In this document: one piece after another, positions 15,776 through 24,242 of the stretch | Position numbering within the stretch: the first letter of the stretch is position 1 | Layout of the letters: every line of letters begins with the position of its first letter | Origin: Scatosoma sp045124465 | Lineage (GTDB): Bacteria; Bacillota; Clostridia; Christensenellales; Borkfalkiaceae | Assembly (NCBI GenBank): GCA_045124465.1 | Contig: JBGVLV010000007.1 | Coordinates: forward strand, 1 to 47,932 | DNA: 47,932 bases | Direction of reading: 5' to 3' | Notes under the pieces: model-generated | What the model was told of the DNA's origin: nothing | Database searches by the model: none | The model's input: only the letters and a program-made list of their open reading frames with translations | Position numbers and translations under genes: made by a program

Positions 15776-16825
15776 ATGAAAAATATAATTCTGACGGGGG
15801 ACAGACCTTCGGGAAAATTGCATATCGGTCATTACGTCGGCTCGCTCAAACGCCGCGTAGAACTCCAAAACAGCGGCAAATACGATAAGATATACATTAT
15901 GATCGCGGACGCGCAGGCGCTCACCGATAATTTCGACAACCCCGAAAAGGTCCGCGCGAATATCACCGAGGTCGCGCTCGACTATCTCGCTTGCGGTATC
16001 GATCCCGCCAAGTCCACGATCTTCGTGCAGTCGCACGTGGAACAGCTCACCGAACTGACTTTCTACTATATGAACCTCGTCACCCTTTCCCGTCTGGAAC
16101 GTAACCCGACGGTGAAAGCGGAGCTGAAACAGAAAAACTTCGAAACCTCCATTCCGATGGGCTTTCTGACCTATCCCGTATCGCAAACGGCGGACATCAC
16201 GGCGTTCAAAGCCAACACCGTACCCGTGGGCGACGATCAGCTCCCGATGCTCGAACAGGCTCGCGAGATCGTCAGAAGTTTTAACGGTCTGTACGGGGAA
16301 ACGCTCGTAGAACCCAAAGCCGTTCTGCCCGAAAATAAGTCGTGTATGCGCTTGCCCGGCACGGACGGTATGGCGAAGATGAGTAAATCGCTCGGCAACT
16401 GTATCTACCTTTCCGACTCCGCAGACGAGATAAAACGTAAGGTAATGGGTATGTATACCGACCCCAACCATATCAAAGTCACCGATCCGGGCGACACGAA
16501 GAACAATCCCACATTCATCTATTTGGACGCGTTCGCAACGGACGAACATTTCGCGAAATACCTGCCCGAATACGCTTGCTTGGACGAGATGAAAGCGCAT
16601 TACGAGCGCGGCGGGCTGGGGGATATGAAAGTCAAGAAACTCCTCAACGCGGTCTTACAGGAAACGCTCGAACCCATTCGCGCGAAACGCGAGGAGCTTG
16701 CCAAGGATATCCCCGCCGTTTGGGAAATGCTCAAAAAGGGCAGCGAACGCGCGCGCGAGGCGGCGGCGCAGACCCTTTCGGAAGTCAAGAAAGCGATGCG
16801 GATAGACTACTTTTCCGAAATTTGA
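15776..16825 (+). CDS. trpS: Tryptophanyl-tRNA synthetase
   Basis: Class I synthetase charging tRNA-Trp. 349 aa with the HIGH box in SGKLHIGHYVGS (about residues 10-21) and KMSKS in GMAKMSKSLGN (about 200). The frame also contains an upstream ATG at 15734, but MKNIILTGDRPSG is the standard N-terminus and has AAGAGGT in front. No T-box leader was seen. A 33-bp remnant of the 182-bp repeat and a bidirectional terminator follow. Confidence 0.96.
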   Translation: MKNIILTGDRPSGKLHIGHYVGSLKRRVELQNSGKYDKIYIMIADAQALTDNFDNPEKVRANITEVALDYLACGIDPAKSTIFVQSHVEQLTELTFYYMNLVTLSRLERNPTVKAELKQKNFETSIPMGFLTYPVSQTADITAFKANTVPVGDDQLPMLEQAREIVRSFNGLYGETLVEPKAVLPENKSCMRLPGTDGMAKMSKSLGNCIYLSDSADEIKRKVMGMYTDPNHIKVTDPGDTKNNPTFIYLDAFATDEHFAKYLPEYACLDEMKAHYERGGLGDMKVKKLLNAVLQETLEPIRAKREELAKDIPAVWEMLKKGSERAREAAAQTLSEVKKAMRIDYFSEI

Positions 16826-16830
16826 ATAAA

Positions 16831-16863
16831 GGCTTTGCCGCAACCGTTAGTTGTGCCATCGCC
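16831..16863. repeat. 33-bp ends-only remnant of the 182-bp MITE-like element
   Basis: GGCTTTGCCGCAAC at the left and GTTGTGCCATCGCC at the right correspond to the two ends of the elements at 34404 and 43493, joined by five bases. The two ends are imperfect inverted repeats of each other (10 of 14). It lies six bases after the trpS stop. Confidence 0.65.
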
Positions 16864-16876
16864 GTAAAACGAAATA

Positions 16877-16908
16877 AAAACCCCGACGCTTGTCCGCGTC
16901 GGGGTTTT
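16877..16908. terminator. Bidirectional terminator between trpS and hup
   Basis: 13-bp perfect stem AAAACCCCGACGC/GCGTCGGGGTTTT with a 6-base loop, with T-runs on both strands, between convergent genes. Confidence 0.9.
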
Positions 16909-16922
16909 AGTCAGGTGCTTGA

Positions 16923-17198
16923 TTAGTTGTTGATAAGGTCTTTGTAGGACTTACCGAACTTCATAACGGGCTTTTTGCAAGCAGCGATCTCGACTTTTTC
17001 TTTCGTCTGAGGGTTGATACCCGTCTTCGCCGCAACGTCCTTTACTTCGAACGTACCGAACCCTACGAGCTGTACTTTGTCGCCCGCTTTTAAAGCCTCG
17101 GTAACCGTTTCAACGAAAGCCTCGTACGCGGTCGCCGCGTCCTTGTTCGTGAAACCTGCCTTTTCAGCCATTACTTTGATCAATTCGCCTTTGTTCAT
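16923..17198 (-). CDS. hup: DNA-binding protein HU
   Basis: 91-residue histone-like protein that bends and compacts DNA as a dimer. Starts MNKGELIKVMAEKAGFTNKD; the DNA-binding arm region GFGTFEVKDVAAKTGINPQTKEKV contains the conserved G-x-N-P-x-T, although the usual Arg in RxGRNP is replaced (KTGINP). Length is standard. AAGGGGAT precedes the ATG. It has a strong own promoter and a bidirectional terminator. Confidence 0.96.
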   Translation of the reverse strand: MNKGELIKVMAEKAGFTNKDAATAYEAFVETVTEALKAGDKVQLVGFGTFEVKDVAAKTGINPQTKEKVEIAACKKPVMKFGKSYKDLINN

Positions 17199-17257
17199 AA
17201 GAGTTTATCCCCTTTAAAATGAAATTCTTAAAAATTCTTTAATTTCTAAGTAATTTT

Positions 17258-17287
17258 ATTATAACGGATATACGGGGAGTTTGTCAA
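17258..17287 (-). promoter_or_regulatory. Promoter of hup
   Basis: Minus strand: perfect TTGACA (17287-17282), 18-base spacer, perfect TATAAT (17263-17258), about 60 bases before the hup start. Confidence 0.85.
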
Positions 17288-17310
17288 GCTCCGAAAGGAA
17301 AAAAATTGCG

Positions 17311-17336
17311 AAAATCCTTGAGAAATAAAGGATTTT
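17311..17336 (-). terminator. Weak terminator downstream of yitT-type gene
   Basis: 9-bp stem AAAATCCTT/AAGGATTTT, then CGCAATTTTTTT on the minus strand, 60 bases past the stop codon and just before the hup promoter. Confidence 0.5.
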
Positions 17337-17396
17337 TTCAATTTTTTACGTTTAAGCCCCGTATTTTCCCTTTTTCGCGCGCTTTTTTCGACCGTT

Positions 17397-18395
17397 TCAG
17401 ATCTCGTCCGAGTAAAATCCAAGCCCCAAAACCTGCGAAACGCTCGACATTACCGCGAACGAATCGGGGTCTATGCTCTTCATGATCCGCCTGAGCGTGG
17501 CGACCTGCCGACGGCTCACTACGCACAGCAGCATCGAATGTTTTTCTTTCGTATACATACCCGTCGCGGGGATCGAGGTCACGCCGCGGGACAGCTCTTT
17601 CATAAGCGCGCGCGACATTTCCTCGGGCTTGTCGGTGATGATACGGAACTCGATGGCGGAGTGGAAACCGCTCGTCATCGAATCGTTGGTCTTGCTCTCC
17701 ACGTACGACTCGAACGCCGACATCATAATGGGCAGAACGTTGTACGCGATCTGTTGTTCCGCGTCGTAGAAAACGAACAGCGACGAACCGATGATGGCGC
17801 AGTTGATAAGGAACAGCATTTGCGCGATCGAGGAGGCGGAAAACTTCCGTTGGATGATGACGGCGATAATATCCGCGCCGCCCGTGCTCCCGCCGATCTT
17901 GAACGCAAGCGCCGTCGCCGCACCGATACAGATACCGCCCGCAAGCGCCGCGAAGATCTTTTCGCCGTTGTCCGCGAACTCGATCCGAAGGTCGGGGAAA
18001 GCGTTTTCCAGCACGAGCAGCCACGCCGTTTGCAATAAGATATTCGCCGCCGAAAGCAACGCGAACTTCTTCTTCACGCAAAAGAAGGAAATGAGCACGA
18101 GGGGCAGGTTGATGGCAAAGACGAGAACGCTTTGCGGCACTTTTCCCTTCGAGGCTACGTTGACGAGTATAGCGATACCGCTCACGCCGCCGATCGTGAA
18201 ATCGTTGGGCGCGATGAGCGCGTGCGCGGCGAATGCGACGAGCAGGGAAGAAACGAGCAAAAACGCGACCGTTTTCGCCCAGTATAAAATTTTACCCTTT
18301 TTCGTCGCGGCAACGCCGTGAAAGGTGTCTTTCGTGATCTTGGGCGGGAGGGAGGTCTTTTCGATTTCCCCGCCGTTTTCCGTATTGTCCGTCAT
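17397..18395 (-). CDS. YitT-family membrane protein (DUF161 with DUF2179 domain)
   Basis: 332 residues: a short soluble start, then five or six membrane helices (about residues 40-215), including the family motifs FTIGGVSGIAILV and GGSTGGADIIAVIIQRKF, followed by a cytoplasmic DUF2179 domain (about 235-330) with the MYTKEKHSMLLCVVSRRQ strand. The family is widespread in Firmicutes; its role is not settled. It starts 15 bases after rplI and so is probably cotranscribed with it. GAGGGG lies upstream of the ATG. Confidence 0.9.
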   Translation of the reverse strand: MTDNTENGGEIEKTSLPPKITKDTFHGVAATKKGKILYWAKTVAFLLVSSLLVAFAAHALIAPNDFTIGGVSGIAILVNVASKGKVPQSVLVFAINLPLVLISFFCVKKKFALLSAANILLQTAWLLVLENAFPDLRIEFADNGEKIFAALAGGICIGAATALAFKIGGSTGGADIIAVIIQRKFSASSIAQMLFLINCAIIGSSLFVFYDAEQQIAYNVLPIMMSAFESYVESKTNDSMTSGFHSAIEFRIITDKPEEMSRALMKELSRGVTSIPATGMYTKEKHSMLLCVVSRRQVATLRRIMKSIDPDSFAVMSSVSQVLGLGFYSDEI

Positions 18396-18410
18396 TGCAC
18401 AACCCCTCTT

Positions 18411-18851
18411 TTAAAGACTTTCCACCGTAACGTTGATCTTTGCGGAAACGTTTTCCATAAGCCGTACTTCGGCGGAAAACGCGCCGAGCGTTTTCACAGA
18501 TTCCATTTTGATCTTTTTCTTGTCGATGTCGAACCCAAGCTCGCCAAGCGCCGCGGCTACGTGCGAGGGGGTAACGCTGCCGAACGTTTTGCCGTTCTCG
18601 CCCGTCTTGATCTTTACGACCACCGATTTCCCGTCAAGCTCTGCGGCGAGCGCTTTCAAAGCCTTGATCTCTTCCGCTTTGTGGTATTCCTGCGCGGCTT
18701 TCTTTTGCGCCGCCTCGTTCACGTTCGCGGCGGTGGCGGGGGACGCCAGACCTTTCTTTAACAGGAAATTTCTCCCGTAACCGTCGGCGACCTCTACGAC
18801 GTCGCCCTTCTTGCCCGTGCCTTTCACGTCCGCGTTCAATAAAACTTTCAT
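18411..18851 (-). CDS. rplI: 50S ribosomal protein L9
   Basis: 146 residues, usual length. N-terminal L9 domain MKVLLNADVKGTGKKGDVVEVADGYGRNFLLKKGLA (binds 23S rRNA), a long central helix, and the C-terminal domain with GKTFGSVTP. In many Firmicutes rplI lies near gdpP and dnaB; here it pairs with a yitT-type gene instead. Strong promoter upstream. Confidence 0.97.
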   Translation of the reverse strand: MKVLLNADVKGTGKKGDVVEVADGYGRNFLLKKGLASPATAANVNEAAQKKAAQEYHKAEEIKALKALAAELDGKSVVVKIKTGENGKTFGSVTPSHVAAALGELGFDIDKKKIKMESVKTLGAFSAEVRLMENVSAKINVTVESL

Positions 18852-18886
18852 AAGTACTTATCCTCCCGAAATTTGTTTACAATAAT

Positions 18887-18915
18887 ATTTTACAGTAAAA
18901 TTTCGGAAATGTCAA
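18887..18915 (-). promoter_or_regulatory. Promoter of rplI-yitT
   Basis: Minus strand: TTGACA (18915-18910), 17-base spacer, TAAAAT (18892-18887), some 36 bases before rplI. Confidence 0.8.
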
Positions 18916-18970
18916 TAATCTTTCGGATATTTGCGTATACTGCTTTTACCTTTAAAGGAGGTTTTTTGCT

Positions 18971-19138
18971 ATGATGGAACACGGACAAGAAGTCAACACC
19001 TGTATCGGCTGCGGCGTGACCGAGTGCAAGTACAACCGTTCGGGCGACTATTGCACCCTTCGCAAAATCCACGTGGGTAACACGTGCAGTTGCGACGCGG
19101 AAAGCTGCACCTGTTGCGATAGCTTTGAAAAGAAATAA
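18971..19138 (+). CDS. DUF1540-type cysteine-rich mini-protein
   Basis: A 55-residue protein. Nine cysteines at 11, 14, 19, 28, 39, 41, 46, 48 and 49, with the DUF1540 pattern CxxC...CKYN...GDYCTLRKIHVGN, suggest a metal-binding (probably zinc) knot; DUF1540 proteins are common in Clostridia and have no settled role. AAAGGAGG precedes the ATG by about 8 bases; a second ATG follows at once (MM), so the start may be 18974. A strong terminator follows. It is divergent from rplI. Confidence 0.88.
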   Translation: MMEHGQEVNTCIGCGVTECKYNRSGDYCTLRKIHVGNTCSCDAESCTCCDSFEKK

Positions 19139-19162
19139 GCCTTTTCAATGTACGCAACGCAG

Positions 19163-19192
19163 AAAAAACCGTTCGGTGACGAACGGTTTTTT
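19163..19192. terminator. Terminator after DUF1540 gene
   Basis: 13-bp stem AAAAAACCGTTCG/CGAACGGTTTTTT with a GTGA loop. Confidence 0.9.
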
Positions 19193-19206
19193 CCGTTTGT
19201 AAACGC

Positions 19207-19235
19207 TTGCCTTTTGCGGGGAAGAAAGGTATAAT
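19207..19235 (+). promoter_or_regulatory. Promoter of the PTS-EIIC-like gene
   Basis: TTGCCT (19207-19212), 17-base spacer, TATAAT (19230-19235), 30 bases before the ATG. Confidence 0.75.
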
Positions 19236-19265
19236 AAAGGAAAGAATATCTTTCCGAGGTAAAAA

Positions 19266-20411
19266 ATGCAAACTCCCGAAGAAGAAACTCCCGCTTTATC
19301 TTTCAAAGTAAAAGCGAAAAATTATATCAAGACCCTTCCCAAACGGTATTTCATCACCGCGTTTTCGGGTATGGCGCAAGGTCTGTTCGTCACCCTCATC
19401 GCGGGAACGATACTGGCGCAGATCGCGGGTTGGATAGGCGGCAATTACGTGGGCAATACGCTTTCGTATATCGCGGCGCTTGCCAAAACGCTGATGGGCG
19501 CGGGGATCGGCGTGGGCATAGCGCACGCGCTCGGAAAACATAAATTACTCGTGTTCTCGGCGGCGGTGGCGGGTATGGTCGGCGCATTCGCGGACAAGCT
19601 GTTTGTCGGCAGTCAGCCGTTTGTAAGCGTTGCGCTCGGCGCGCCCGGAAATCCCATCGGCGCGTACGTGGTGACGATGCTCGTCGTCGAAATAGCGGGG
19701 CTGTACGCGGGCAGAACGAAACTCGATATTTTGCTCGTGCCGCTCGGCGCGCTGTCGCTTGCTTTCGTCGGCGTGTTCGCGGCGTATCCGTTCATTTGGC
19801 TCGTGGACGGGCTTGGAAAACTCGTCGCGATCGCGACGGACGCTACGCCGCTCGTAATGGGTATCGTCATCGCGGTCGTAATGGGCGTGCTCTTGACCCT
19901 GCCTACCTCCTCCGCGGCGATCTGGGTGGCGGTAGCCTCGCCCGTACTCAAAAATTACGCCGTCGGTTCGGTGGAATACGAGGCGATGTTGCTTGCGGGC
20001 GGCGCGGCGACGGTCGGTTGCGCCTGTCAGATGATCGGGTTCGCGGTGGCGAGCTTTCGCGAAAATAAGGTAAGCGGTCTGATCTCGCAGGGGATCGGCA
20101 CGAGTATGTTGCAGATACCCAACGTAATGAAAAAACCCGTGATCATGACCCCTATGATCCTTTCGAGCGCGATACTCGGTCCGCTTTCGACCTGCGTTTT
20201 CAAACTCAAATGCGGCGCGTCGGGCGGGGGAATGGGTACGAGCGGACTTGTCGGCGTGTTCGACCTGTTCAATTACACGGGCGGCGCTTTGGGGATCGTC
20301 GGTATATTCCTTCTTATGTTTATATTGCCCGCGGCGCTCAATCTCGTCATTTCCGAGTTTATGCGGAAAAAGGGCTGGATAAAATTCGGGGATATGCAAC
20401 TCGACGTATAA
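19266..20411 (+). CDS. PTS EIIC-like membrane protein (PTS_EIIC_2/PfoR family)
   Basis: 381 residues with about nine membrane helices separated by Gly-rich turns (GAGIGVGIAHALGKHK; GGAATVGCACQMIGFAVAS; MKKPVIMTPMILSSAILGPLS; SGGGMGTSGLVG). This pattern fits the stand-alone EIIC-like family that includes PfoR. No EIIA or EIIB domain is present in the chain or next to it, so normal phosphotransfer transport is doubtful; it may carry a solute by another mode. Monocistronic with its own promoter and a bidirectional terminator. GAGGT precedes the ATG. Confidence 0.8.
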   Translation: MQTPEEETPALSFKVKAKNYIKTLPKRYFITAFSGMAQGLFVTLIAGTILAQIAGWIGGNYVGNTLSYIAALAKTLMGAGIGVGIAHALGKHKLLVFSAAVAGMVGAFADKLFVGSQPFVSVALGAPGNPIGAYVVTMLVVEIAGLYAGRTKLDILLVPLGALSLAFVGVFAAYPFIWLVDGLGKLVAIATDATPLVMGIVIAVVMGVLLTLPTSSAAIWVAVASPVLKNYAVGSVEYEAMLLAGGAATVGCACQMIGFAVASFRENKVSGLISQGIGTSMLQIPNVMKKPVIMTPMILSSAILGPLSTCVFKLKCGASGGGMGTSGLVGVFDLFNYTGGALGIVGIFLLMFILPAALNLVISEFMRKKGWIKFGDMQLDV

Positions 20412-20425
20412 AAGACTAAAAAGAC

Positions 20426-20452
20426 CGCGGTCGCGAATACTTCGCGACCGCG
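20426..20452. terminator. Bidirectional terminator
   Basis: 12-bp perfect stem CGCGGTCGCGAA/TTCGCGACCGCG with a TAC loop, followed by TTTTCTTT, between convergent genes. Confidence 0.85.
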
Positions 20453-20473
20453 TTTTCTTTATAACTTTCCTTT

Positions 20474-21949
20474 TTAATTTGCCGTCGTTTGTCTTTGCGG
20501 CTCGCAGGTGAGGTGCATACCCAACGTTTTGAAGGTACGCTCGTCCACGTGCGAGAGAATGACGGAAGAATGGATCTCGCAGTTTTTCAGTTTGTCGAGC
20601 TGGTCTACGGCGAGTTTGGCGATCGGGTCGGACACCGCGCGAATGGCGAGCGCCATCAACACTTCGTCCGTGTGCAGGCGGGGATTTACCGCGCCCATGT
20701 GATTGACTTTGAGCTTTTGGATAGGCTCGATGATGGTCGGGGAGAGCAACTCTATCTTGTCGTCGATACCGCCGAGCATTTTCAACGCGTTCAAAAGACA
20801 CGCCGCCGACGCGCCGAGCAGATCGCCCGTTTTGCCCGTCACGATACGCCCGTCGTTAAGCTCGATCGCAACGGCGGGGTTGCCCGTCCGCTCCGCGACT
20901 TCGAGCGCGCTCGCGACCGTTTTCCGATCCTCTGCGGAAATACCCGATTTGCTCATCAGAAGTTCGAGTTTTGCCACCACGTCCTTGCCGATCCTGCCCG
21001 TACGCGCGTCGCAAAGCGCCACGTAGTAACGGCGCAAGATCTCGTCTTGCGAGGCTTTTCGGCAAACTTCGTCGTCCACGATACAGAATCCCGCCATATT
21101 CACGCCCATATCCGTGGGGGATTTGTAGGGGGAATATCCGAGTATCTTTTCCAGCATAGCCGAAACGACGGGGAAGATCTCCACGTCGCGGTTGTAGTTG
21201 ACCGCAAGGGACTGATACGCCTCCATGTGATAGGGGTCGATCATATTCACGTCGTTGAGGTCGGCGGTCGCCGCCTCGTAAGCTACGTTGACGGGGTGGG
21301 AGAGGGGCAAGTTCCAGATAGGGAACGTTTCGAATTTCGCGTAACCCGCTTTCACGCCCCGCAGGTTTTCGTGATAGAGCTGGGAAAGACAGGTCGCCAT
21401 TTTCCCGCTCCCGGGACCGGGCGCGGTCACCACGACGAGCCGACGGGAGGTGGGTACGTATTCGTTCTTGCCATAGCCCTCTTCGCTCACGATCTTGGCG
21501 ACGTCGGAGGGATAGCCTTCGATGGCGTAGTGCTTGTATACGTTAACGCCGAGGTTGTTGAGCCGTTTTATGAACCCGTCCACGGCGGGTTGGGGCTGAT
21601 ACATCGTCATTACGACGCTGCCGACGAATAAGCCTTTGCTCTTGAAAATATCGATAAGACGGATCACGTCGGCGTCGTAGGTGATGCCGAGGTCGCTGCG
21701 GTACTTGTTCTTGATGATGTCCTTGGCACTGATGACGACGAGGATCTCGGCTACGTCTTTGAGTTTTAACAGCATCTTGATCTTGCTGTCCGGCTCGAAA
21801 CCGGGCAAAACACGGGAGGCGTGGTAGTCGTCGAACAGCTTGCCGCCGAATTCGAGATACAGCTTGTCCCCGAACGCGCCGATGCGTTCTTGTATCTTTT
21901 CCGATTGCATAGACAGGTATTTTTTGTTGTCGAAACCGATCTTATTCAT
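20474..21949 (-). CDS. DUF1846 (UPF0371) family protein
   Basis: 491 residues, the full usual length of this family. Starts MNKIGFDNKKYLSMQSEKIQ; conserved pieces include LEFGGKLFDDYHASRVLPGFEPDSKI, a nucleotide-binding-like loop VVVTAPGPGSGKMATCLSQ (near 180) and VALCDARTGRIGKDVV. The GPGSGK loop resembles a P-loop, so ATP or another nucleotide may bind, but the reaction is unknown to me. It lies downstream of the NUDIX gene, with a terminator between, and so is probably a separate unit. Confidence 0.9.
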   Translation of the reverse strand: MNKIGFDNKKYLSMQSEKIQERIGAFGDKLYLEFGGKLFDDYHASRVLPGFEPDSKIKMLLKLKDVAEILVVISAKDIIKNKYRSDLGITYDADVIRLIDIFKSKGLFVGSVVMTMYQPQPAVDGFIKRLNNLGVNVYKHYAIEGYPSDVAKIVSEEGYGKNEYVPTSRRLVVVTAPGPGSGKMATCLSQLYHENLRGVKAGYAKFETFPIWNLPLSHPVNVAYEAATADLNDVNMIDPYHMEAYQSLAVNYNRDVEIFPVVSAMLEKILGYSPYKSPTDMGVNMAGFCIVDDEVCRKASQDEILRRYYVALCDARTGRIGKDVVAKLELLMSKSGISAEDRKTVASALEVAERTGNPAVAIELNDGRIVTGKTGDLLGASAACLLNALKMLGGIDDKIELLSPTIIEPIQKLKVNHMGAVNPRLHTDEVLMALAIRAVSDPIAKLAVDQLDKLKNCEIHSSVILSHVDERTFKTLGMHLTCEPQRQTTAN

Positions 21950-22004
21950 AAGTAAATATCCTCCGCCGACGGCGTTAAAACTATCCTCTATATTTTAACA
22001 AAAA

Positions 22005-22045
22005 AACGCCCCGTTGTCAATCCCGAGAGGGGCGTTGCAACGGGG
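22005..22045 (-). terminator. Terminator of the NUDIX gene with an alternative hairpin
   Basis: Minus strand: AACGCCCC (22036-22029) pairs with GGGGCGTT (22012-22005), followed by TTTTTTTG. A second pairing CCCCGTTG (22045-22038) with CAACGGGG (22016-22009) uses part of the same 3' arm and excludes or stacks on the first. Confidence 0.75.
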
Positions 22046-22073
22046 AAAGATAAATTTTTTATACGGAGCTTTT

Positions 22074-22568
22074 TCAGATCTTCCGTTTCAGCTCCCGAAC
22101 GGCGTTGTTCAAGAAAAATTCCGCCGTCGTACCCTTGCGGATCAGCGCGACCGCCTCGTCGGGCGTACACCAACGCGCCTCCGATACCTCGTCCTCTTTG
22201 AGCTTGATGACTCCTTCCTCGACGATAACGATGAAGTTGAGCATCAAAACTTCCTTTCTCGCGTGGTAGCGCGAGGACATATATTTCGCTTTCACGACGT
22301 CTAACCCCAGTTCTTCCTTGATCTCTCTGGGAATGGTCTTTTCGGCGTTCTCGCCTTTCTTGATATACCCCGCGAACAGAATGAAATCGTCGTCCTCAAC
22401 GTGCTTTGCAAGCAATATCTTGTCTTGCGCGCGGTTGGTGACGACCATCGACACGGCGACGGGGAAGTGCGGGAACTTATACGCCTGGCACTTTCCGCAA
22501 TAGGGGATAAGACCTTCGTTTTCGCAAAAACGCAAGGTGAGCTTTTCTCCACATTCTCTGCAATACAT
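22074..22568 (-). CDS. NUDIX hydrolase with N-terminal zinc ribbon
   Basis: 164 residues. Cysteines 3, 6, 15, 24 and 27 form a zinc-ribbon-like start (CxxC...CxxC). The NUDIX box fits the consensus perfectly (G67-x5-E73-x7-REIKEELGL, residues 67-89). This layout resembles NAD+ pyrophosphatase (NudC) and related ADP-ribose or dinucleotide hydrolases, though it lacks the long NudC N-terminal domain and its SQPWPFPxS motif is not seen, so NAD(H) is only one possible substrate. AGGAGG lies 8 bases before the ATG. Nearby nadE and pnuC are NAD-related, but on separate units. Confidence 0.9.
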   Translation of the reverse strand: MYCRECGEKLTLRFCENEGLIPYCGKCQAYKFPHFPVAVSMVVTNRAQDKILLAKHVEDDDFILFAGYIKKGENAEKTIPREIKEELGLDVVKAKYMSSRYHARKEVLMLNFIVIVEEGVIKLKEDEVSEARWCTPDEAVALIRKGTTAEFFLNNAVRELKRKI

Positions 22569-22724
22569 AAAAATTCCTCCTTTCTTTTTCGTCTGAAAAA
22601 CATATGTTATTTATTTTATAACGTCTTCTATATAATAATACCTCTTTTTTCGGGGTTTGTCAATAGGGGGATTAAAATTTTCGGAAAAAAATTTTGTGAA
22701 AATACGCGGGATATTCTCCCAAAA

Positions 22725-22754
22725 AAGGAAGTCCGACCGCGATCGGACTTCCTT
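22725..22754 (-). terminator. Terminator of the nadE-purF unit
   Basis: 12-bp stem AAGGAAGTCCGA/TCGGACTTCCTT with a 6-base loop, ending in TTTTTT on the minus strand, 12 bases after purF. Confidence 0.9.
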
Positions 22755-22766
22755 CCTTCAAAAACA

Positions 22767-24230
22767 TCATCTCTTTATCTTCTCTTCGAACTTGTCTTTC
22801 GCGTGTTCCTTGGGCGGATCGACGGGATACCGTCCCGTAAAACACCCGTCGCAGAACTCGCACGCCGCGCCTTCCGCGATCTTGTGCGCCGCCGCTACGG
22901 ACAGATATCCGAGCGAATCCACGCCGATCTCTTTGGCGATCTTCTCGACCGTATCGAACTTGCACGCGATGAGGTTTTCCTCCGAATCGACGTCCGTGCC
23001 GAAATAACAGGGCTTGACGAAGGGGGGCGCGGAAACGCGCATGTGTACTTCCGTCGCGCCCGCCTCGCGCAACAGTTTTACGATCCGCGCGCAGGTCGTG
23101 CCGCGTACGATGGAATCGTCGATCATCACCACCCGCTTGCCTTTTACGGTGTCTTTCAATACGTTGAGCTTGATACGCACGGCGTTTTCGCGCTGTTTCT
23201 TGTCGGGCGCGATAAAGCTCCTGCCGATATATTTGTTCTTGATGAACCCCATACCGTACGGGATACCGCTCCGCTCCGCATACCCGATCGCCGCGTCGAT
23301 ACCCGAATCGGGTACGCCGATCACGACGTCCGCCTCCACGGGGCTTTCCTCCGCGAGGAACGCGCCCGCACGCTTTCTCGCTTTATGCACGCTCGCGCCC
23401 TCGATGACGGAATCGGGCCGCGCGAAATAAATGTACTCGAACACGCAAATCGTGCCTTTCTTGCCGCAATGCGTTTGTATGGAACGCACGCCGTCCTTGC
23501 TGATGACGACGATCTCGCCCGGCTTTATATCCCGCAAAAACGTTCCGCCTACCGCGTCTATGGCGCACGATTCGGAGGCGACGATATACCCGCCTTCGGG
23601 CGTACTGCCAAGACAGAGGGGACGGAACCCGTTCGGATCGCGGAACGCGATCATCTTGGTCGCGCTCATCGCGATACACGAGTACGCGCCTTTCAGCTCG
23701 TACATGGTCTGTTCGATCGCCTCTTCCGCCGACCCTACGCGCAGCCGCTTGTCCACGAGCGTGTAGGCGATGGACTCGGTGTCCGACGTGCCGTGGAAGA
23801 TCCGACCGCGGTTTTCGAATGCCGAACGCAATTCGTACGCGTTCGTGAGATTGCCGTTGTGTACGAGGGCGAGATTGCCCTTGATATGCCGCACGACCAG
23901 CGGTTGGATATTGTTTGCGTTCTTGCCGCCCGTCGTGGAATAGCGCACGTGCCCGATGGCGATATTCCCTTCGCCCAGCCCCGCGAGCGCTTTTTTGGTA
24001 AATACGTCGGCGACCAACCCGTCGCCTTTATACTGACGGAAAACGCCGTCGTCGCAGATCGCCATACCGCAGCTTTCCTGACCGCGGTGCTGTAACGCGT
24101 ACAGCCCGTAATAAACGCTCGCCGCCACGGGCGCGGTTTGGTTTTGATAGATACCGAATACCCCGCATTCCTCATGCAGGGAATCGAATTGCTTGGCGTC
24201 GTCCTCCGTATTCGTAAGTTCCGATCTCAT
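22767..24230 (-). CDS. purF: Amidophosphoribosyltransferase (Fe-S type)
   Basis: First step of purine synthesis: glutamine plus PRPP to phosphoribosylamine. 487 aa. The catalytic N-terminal nucleophile is Cys22 in HEECGVFG, so a 21-residue propeptide must be removed, as in the Bacillus enzyme. PRPP site: VVMIDDSIVRGTT (about residue 357). Cysteines in TICVFEYIYFARPDS, IACKFDT and CEFCDGCFTGRYPV match the [4Fe-4S]-bearing, oxygen-sensitive Bacillus type. The gene lies alone next to nadE, 12 bases after it, instead of within a pur operon. Confidence 0.96.
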   Translation of the reverse strand: MRSELTNTEDDAKQFDSLHEECGVFGIYQNQTAPVAASVYYGLYALQHRGQESCGMAICDDGVFRQYKGDGLVADVFTKKALAGLGEGNIAIGHVRYSTTGGKNANNIQPLVVRHIKGNLALVHNGNLTNAYELRSAFENRGRIFHGTSDTESIAYTLVDKRLRVGSAEEAIEQTMYELKGAYSCIAMSATKMIAFRDPNGFRPLCLGSTPEGGYIVASESCAIDAVGGTFLRDIKPGEIVVISKDGVRSIQTHCGKKGTICVFEYIYFARPDSVIEGASVHKARKRAGAFLAEESPVEADVVIGVPDSGIDAAIGYAERSGIPYGMGFIKNKYIGRSFIAPDKKQRENAVRIKLNVLKDTVKGKRVVMIDDSIVRGTTCARIVKLLREAGATEVHMRVSAPPFVKPCYFGTDVDSEENLIACKFDTVEKIAKEIGVDSLGYLSVAAAHKIAEGAACEFCDGCFTGRYPVDPPKEHAKDKFEEKIKR

Positions 24231-24242
24231 ATAAAAATTCCT

